A stretch of 64,000 nucleotides of DNA from Streptosporangium roseum DSM 43021 (lineage in GTDB: Bacteria; Actinomycetota; Actinomycetes; Streptosporangiales; Streptosporangiaceae): NCBI RefSeq assembly GCF_000024865.1, contig NC_013595.1, positions 8,742,001-8,806,000 on the forward strand, in the 5' to 3' direction. Each line of letters starts with the position of its first letter. Position 1 is the stretch's first letter. Positions 60,162 to 64,000 of this stretch are shown here, piece by piece. Both the position numbers and the translations under genes were made by a program. A model generated the notes under the pieces. The model was not told the DNA's origin, searched no databases, and worked only from the letters and a program-made list of their open reading frames with translations.

Positions 60162-61346
60162 TCAGTCGCCGAGGAGCGTGTCCACGAAGACCTCGGCGTC
60201 GAACGGGGCCAGGTCGTCGGGGCCCTCACCCAGGCCGACGAGCTTGACCGGGACGCCCAGCTCGCGCTGGACGGAGATGATGATGCCGCCCTTGGCGGTG
60301 CCGTCGAGCTTGGTCAGGGCGATGCCGGTGACGTCCACGACCTCGGCGAACACCCGGGCCTGGCGCATGCCGTTCTGGCCGGTGGTGGCGTCGAGGACGA
60401 GCAGGACCTCGTCCACCGTGGCCTTCTTCTCGATGACGCGCTTGACCTTGCCGAGCTCGTCCATCAGGCCGGTCTTGGTGTGCAGCCGCCCGGCGGTGTC
60501 CACGATCACCACGTCGACCTTGTCCTCGATGCCCTTGGCCACGGCGTCGAAGGCGATCGACGCGGGGTCGCCCCCCTCGGGACCGCGCACGACCTCGGCC
60601 CCGACCCGGTCTCCCCAGGTCTGGAGCTGGTCGGCGGCGGCGGCGCGGAAGGTGTCGGCCGCGCCGAGCACGACCTTGTTGCCGTCGCCGATCAGGGAAC
60701 GGGCCAGCTTGCCGGTGGTGGTGGTCTTGCCGGTGCCGTTGACGCCGACCACGAGCACCACTGCCGGGCGCTCGCCGTGCGGCTTGACGTGCAGGGTGCG
60801 GTCGAGGTCGACGCCGAGCTGGGTGAGCAGCTCTTCCTTGAGCAGGCCGCGCACCTCCTCGGGCGACCGGCTGCCCAGCACCTTCACCCGGGTGCGCAGC
60901 TCCTCGACCATCGCCCGGGTGGGCGCGACGCCGACGTCCGCGGTGATCAGGGTCTCCTCGATCTCGTCCCAGGTGTCGTCGTCGAGACGGTCCCGGGAGA
61001 GCAGGTCGAGGAGTCCCTTGCCGAGGGTGCTCTGCGAGCGGGCCAGCCGGGCGCGCAGCCGTACCATCCGGCCGGCGGAGGGCGGCGGAACCTCGATGAC
61101 CGGGGCGACGACCACGGGCTCGGCCGGCTTGACCGGCGGAGGCGGGAGAGTGGTGGTCGCCGCGTCGTCGTCGGTCGCCCCCCGGGGAGGCGCCTGCTCC
61201 CCCTCCTTGGGGATCGGCAGCACCTCGGGCGGCTCGACCGGCGGCGGAGCCGTCTTGCCCCCCGGCCTGAACAGCAGGAACACGCCGCCTGCCGCAAGCA
61301 GGGCGACGACGACAACGATCGCGATTATGCCGAGATAGGCTTCCAC
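60162..61346 (-). CDS. ftsY: Signal recognition particle receptor FtsY
   Basis: A 394-residue SRP receptor. One N-terminal membrane helix (YLGIIAIVVVVALLAAGGVFL) is followed by an acidic/proline linker to about residue 95, then the NG domain: G1 GVNGTGKTTTTGKLAR, DTAGRLH (G3) and TKLDGTAKGG (G4). It receives ribosome-SRP complexes at the membrane and hydrolyses GTP together with Ffh. ATG 61346 (MEAYLGII) is clear. It lies 47 bases downstream of smc on the same strand, the conserved smc-ftsY order. Confidence 0.96.
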   Translation of the reverse strand: MEAYLGIIAIVVVVALLAAGGVFLLFRPGGKTAPPPVEPPEVLPIPKEGEQAPPRGATDDDAATTTLPPPPVKPAEPVVVAPVIEVPPPSAGRMVRLRARLARSQSTLGKGLLDLLSRDRLDDDTWDEIEETLITADVGVAPTRAMVEELRTRVKVLGSRSPEEVRGLLKEELLTQLGVDLDRTLHVKPHGERPAVVLVVGVNGTGKTTTTGKLARSLIGDGNKVVLGAADTFRAAAADQLQTWGDRVGAEVVRGPEGGDPASIAFDAVAKGIEDKVDVVIVDTAGRLHTKTGLMDELGKVKRVIEKKATVDEVLLVLDATTGQNGMRQARVFAEVVDVTGIALTKLDGTAKGGIIISVQRELGVPVKLVGLGEGPDDLAPFDAEVFVDTLLGD

Positions 61347-61393
61347 AAGACCACAGTTTTCCAGACGACCCGGGATGCTCCGACCTCCTGGGG

Positions 61394-64000
61394 TCAGACG
61401 GCCTCGTGTTCTCTCAGACGCTGGCTGATGACCTGGGTGACACCGTCTCCCCGCATCGACACTCCGTACAGAGCGTCGGCGATCTCCATCGTGCGCTTCT
61501 GGTGGGTGATGATGATGATCTGTGACGTCTGCCGCAGCTCTTCGAACAGGGTCAGCAGGCGCTGGGTGTTGGTGTCGTCCAGCGCGGCCTCGACCTCGTC
61601 CATCACGTAGAACGGCGAGGGCCGCGCCTTGAAGATGGAGACGAGGAAGGCGACGGCGGTCAGCGACCGCTCGCCGCCGGACAGCAGCGACAGCCGCTTG
61701 ACCTTCTTGCCCGGCGGCCGGGCCTCGACCTCGACCCCGGTGGTCAGCATGTTCTCCGGGTCGGTGAGCAGCAGCCTGCCCTCGCCTCCGGGGAACACCC
61801 GCGTGAAGATCGTCTCGAACTCGCGGGCCACGTCGTGGTAGGCGGCGGTGAACACCTGCTCGACCCGGTCGTCCACCTCCTTGACCACCAGCAGCAGATC
61901 GCGGCGGGTCTTCTTGAGGTCCTCCAGCTGCGAGGTGAGGAAGGCGTGCCGCTCCTCCAGCGCCGCGAACTCCTCCAGCGCCAGCGGGTTGACCTTGCCG
62001 AGCTGGGCCATCTGCCGATCGGCCGCCTTGGCCCGCTTCTGCTGCTCCTCCCGGACGTAGGGCACCGGGTCGCCGTCCCCCGTGGGGACCGGTTCGTCCG
62101 GGCCGTACTCGGCGATGAGCGTGCCGGACTCGACGCCGAACTCCTCCACCGCCCGCGCCTCCAGCTGCTCCAGGCGCATCCGCTGCTCGGTCCTGGCCAC
62201 CTCGCTGCCGTGCGCCCGGTTGACCAGCTTGTCCAGCTCGCCGGAGAGCTCGCGGACCCGGAGCCGGACGGACTTGAGCGAGGCGTCGATCTGCCCGCGC
62301 GCCTGCTCGGCCTCGTCGCGCTCGGCCGCGGCGCCCGCCAGTGAGGCCTCCAGCGCCCGCAGCGTCAGCTCGGTCCCCCGGACCACCGCCTGGGCGACCT
62401 GCGCCTGCCTGCGCCGCCGCTCGCGCCGGTCGGCGGCCCTGGCGCGCTCCTCGCGCTCCCGCTCGGCCGCGCGCACCAGGCCGTCGGCCTTGCCCTCCAG
62501 GCCCCTGACCCGCTCCTCGGCCGTCCGTACGGCGAGGCGGGCCTCCATCTCGGCCTGCCTGGCCACCGAGCAGACCTCGGCGAGCTCGTCGCGGATCTCG
62601 GTGGTGGGCTCGGACTCCAGCCCCTCGCCCTCCTCCGCGGCGGCGAGCCGTTCCTCAAGCTCGGTCAGCCCGGCCGCGTCCCGGTCGCGCGCCTCCCGCG
62701 CCGCCCGCACGCCCCCGGCCAGCCGCTCGCACTCCTCCCGGGCGGCCTCGGCCGCGGCTCCGAGCTGGGCGAGCCTCCGGGCCGCCGCGGCGACCCGCTG
62801 GTCGGCGTCGCGCTGCCGGGTCCGGACCTGGTCCAGCGCGGCCTGCGCCGCGTTGACGCCCGCCTGCGCGGTCTGCACACCCGTCTGCGCCTCGGTCACC
62901 CGCGCCTGGGCGGCCTCGACCGCGGACTGCGCCTCCCCCTCGGCCTCGGCGGCCTCCTCCATCGCCGTCGCGGCCTGTTCGGCGGCCACCCCGGCCGTGG
63001 CCAGGTCGGCGGCCGCCTCGTCCAGGGCGGCACGCATCTGGAGAGCCGAGGTGCCGCCGGCCGAACCTCCCCGGGCGGCGTAGGCGCCCAGAAGGTCACC
63101 GGAACGGGTGACGGCCCGCAGCTCCGGCCGCTGGTCGACCGCCTTCCTGGCGGTCGTCAGGTCGTCGACGACCAGCACGCCGGCCAGCAGGTGCGCGGCG
63201 GCGGCCCGCAGCTCCGCGGGGACGGTGACCAGGTCGATCGCCCATTCGGCACCGGCCACCGGCACAGCGGCCGCCGGGGTCTCCGCCCCGCCGGCGGCGA
63301 TGACCAGGGCGGCCTGGCCGCCGCCCTCGCTCCTGAGGAAGTCGATGGCGTCCGCCGCGCTCTGCAGGGACTCCACGGCGACGGCCTCGGCGGCCGCGCC
63401 CAGGACGGTGGCGACGGCCACCTCGGCGCCCGGCCGGACGGTCAGCATGGTGGCCACCGGGCCGAGCACCCCGGCCAGGTCGGCGGCGAGCAGCGCCGCG
63501 CCGCCGTCCGCGCCCCTGGCCAGGCTCAGCTCCAGCGCCTCGAACCTGGCCCCCAGCGCGGCGACCTGGCGCTGCGCCTCCTGGTCGGCCTTGCGCGCCG
63601 CACCGAGGGCCGCCTTGGCCGCGCCGAGGCCCGCGTTCGGGCCCGCGACGGCCGCCTTGGCCTCCTCCACCACGGCCCTGGCCGCCTCGACGGCCTGCCT
63701 GGCCTGGTCGACGACCTCCAGGGCGATCTCCAGCTCCTCGGCGAGGGCGGGATCGGCGGCCGGGTCGGCCTGCTCCTGGCTGTCGTGCTCGGCCTGGGCG
63801 CGCTCGGCGCGCTGCTCGGCCTCCTCCAGGGAGCGCGCCAGCCTGCCGATCTCCTCCTCGGCCGCTCCGGCCCGGCTGCGCACGGCGCCGACCTGGCCCC
63901 GGAGCCTGGCCAGCCCCTCACGCCTGTCGGCGGCGGCCCTGGCCTGGGCGGCCAGCCGCCGCTCCTCGGCCGCGAGGGCGTTCTCGGTCTCGGTGCGCTG
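61394..64000 (-). CDS. smc: Chromosome segregation protein SMC, C-terminal 868 residues (5' end outside the window)
   Basis: The frame is open to the window edge, so the start and the N-terminal Walker A head are missing. The visible part holds coiled coil, the hinge (about 140-280 residues from the edge, with GDLLGAYAARGGSAGG), a second long coiled coil rich in Glu, Ala and Arg, and the C-terminal head with signature LSLLSGGERSLTAVAFL and Walker B FYVMDEVEAALDD followed by THQKRTMEIADAL. SMC condenses and segregates the chromosome with ScpA and ScpB. It is the first gene of the smc-ftsY pair. Confidence 0.96.
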   Translation of the reverse strand, partial: QRTETENALAAEERRLAAQARAAADRREGLARLRGQVGAVRSRAGAAEEEIGRLARSLEEAEQRAERAQAEHDSQEQADPAADPALAEELEIALEVVDQARQAVEAARAVVEEAKAAVAGPNAGLGAAKAALGAARKADQEAQRQVAALGARFEALELSLARGADGGAALLAADLAGVLGPVATMLTVRPGAEVAVATVLGAAAEAVAVESLQSAADAIDFLRSEGGGQAALVIAAGGAETPAAAVPVAGAEWAIDLVTVPAELRAAAAHLLAGVLVVDDLTTARKAVDQRPELRAVTRSGDLLGAYAARGGSAGGTSALQMRAALDEAAADLATAGVAAEQAATAMEEAAEAEGEAQSAVEAAQARVTEAQTGVQTAQAGVNAAQAALDQVRTRQRDADQRVAAAARRLAQLGAAAEAAREECERLAGGVRAAREARDRDAAGLTELEERLAAAEEGEGLESEPTTEIRDELAEVCSVARQAEMEARLAVRTAEERVRGLEGKADGLVRAAEREREERARAADRRERRRRQAQVAQAVVRGTELTLRALEASLAGAAAERDEAEQARGQIDASLKSVRLRVRELSGELDKLVNRAHGSEVARTEQRMRLEQLEARAVEEFGVESGTLIAEYGPDEPVPTGDGDPVPYVREEQQKRAKAADRQMAQLGKVNPLALEEFAALEERHAFLTSQLEDLKKTRRDLLLVVKEVDDRVEQVFTAAYHDVAREFETIFTRVFPGGEGRLLLTDPENMLTTGVEVEARPPGKKVKRLSLLSGGERSLTAVAFLVSIFKARPSPFYVMDEVEAALDDTNTQRLLTLFEELRQTSQIIIITHQKRTMEIADALYGVSMRGDGVTQVISQRLREHEAV

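Overview
The window is about 72% G+C, uses GTG and TTG starts freely, and has near-saturated G/C third codon positions. It carries typical actinobacterial genes: a DUF397 protein, a SigR-type sigma factor, a sugar transporter without its own ATPase, and an iron box of IdeR/DmdR1 type. It is a chromosomal segment of a filamentous high-GC actinomycete. An order such as Streptosporangiales is my inference from the gene mix, not a demonstrated fact. I see no tRNA, rRNA, CRISPR array, insertion sequence or phage gene.

Layout. 0-3.3 kb: end of a protocatechuate/beta-ketoadipate operon (thiolase, pcaB, pcaC, IclR regulator). 3.3-10 kb: a LacI regulator and a CUT1 sugar ABC transporter sharing one 14-bp operator, with a divergent MFS/ArsR pair between them. 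10-16.1 kb: a secreted metalloprotease with ricin-type repeats, a P-loop-less half-adenylase, and a large LuxR-family ATPase regulator. 16.2-21.1 kb: a hypothetical protein, an HD phosphohydrolase, an ABC exporter and a class B penicillin-binding protein. 21.2-30.4 kb: a run of regulator/enzyme pairs (MerR with aldo/keto reductase, TetR with GH1 glycosidase, MerR with a frameshifted monooxygenase, TetR with an NmrA-type oxidoreductase), plus a NUDIX hydrolase, a second aldo/keto reductase, a haloalkane-dehalogenase-like hydrolase and a flavin/F420-binding protein. Most pairs have a visible palindromic operator.

30.5-35.5 kb is the accessory and decaying part. It has secreted proteins of unknown role, a truncated copy of a small membrane-protein gene, a MazG-like (PRA-PH) fragment beside a possible HNH fragment, and a truncated DUF4259-like ORF. 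Base composition and codon use are less extreme here. 35.5-38.3 kb has an ECF sigma factor with its co-transcribed membrane partner and a secreted coiled-coil hydrolase-like protein. 38.6-43.7 kb holds aldehyde dehydrogenase, acetate kinase and phosphotransacetylase. 43.7-45.4 kb has an alpha/beta hydrolase and a second P-loop-less half-adenylase.

45.7-56 kb holds typA, a secreted Cu/Zn superoxide dismutase, an orphan DUF397 gene with a remnant of its HTH partner, a beta-propeller lipoprotein with an odd repeat insertion, a second ECF sigma factor with a four-helix membrane protein, DUF2461, a polysaccharide deacetylase, and a SigR-like sigma factor divergent from a cysteine desulfhydrase-like gene. 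56-60.1 kb is an iron-siderophore ABC transporter under an iron box. 60.1-64 kb is the ftsY-smc pair; smc runs off the window.

The signals most worth a second look are the two paralogous half-adenylases that both lost the ATP-binding P-loop and stop at the same place, the short tandem duplications of gene 3' ends at convergent junctions, the loopless perfect palindromes at two other convergent junctions, and the remnant genes at 31-35 kb and 48.6 kb.
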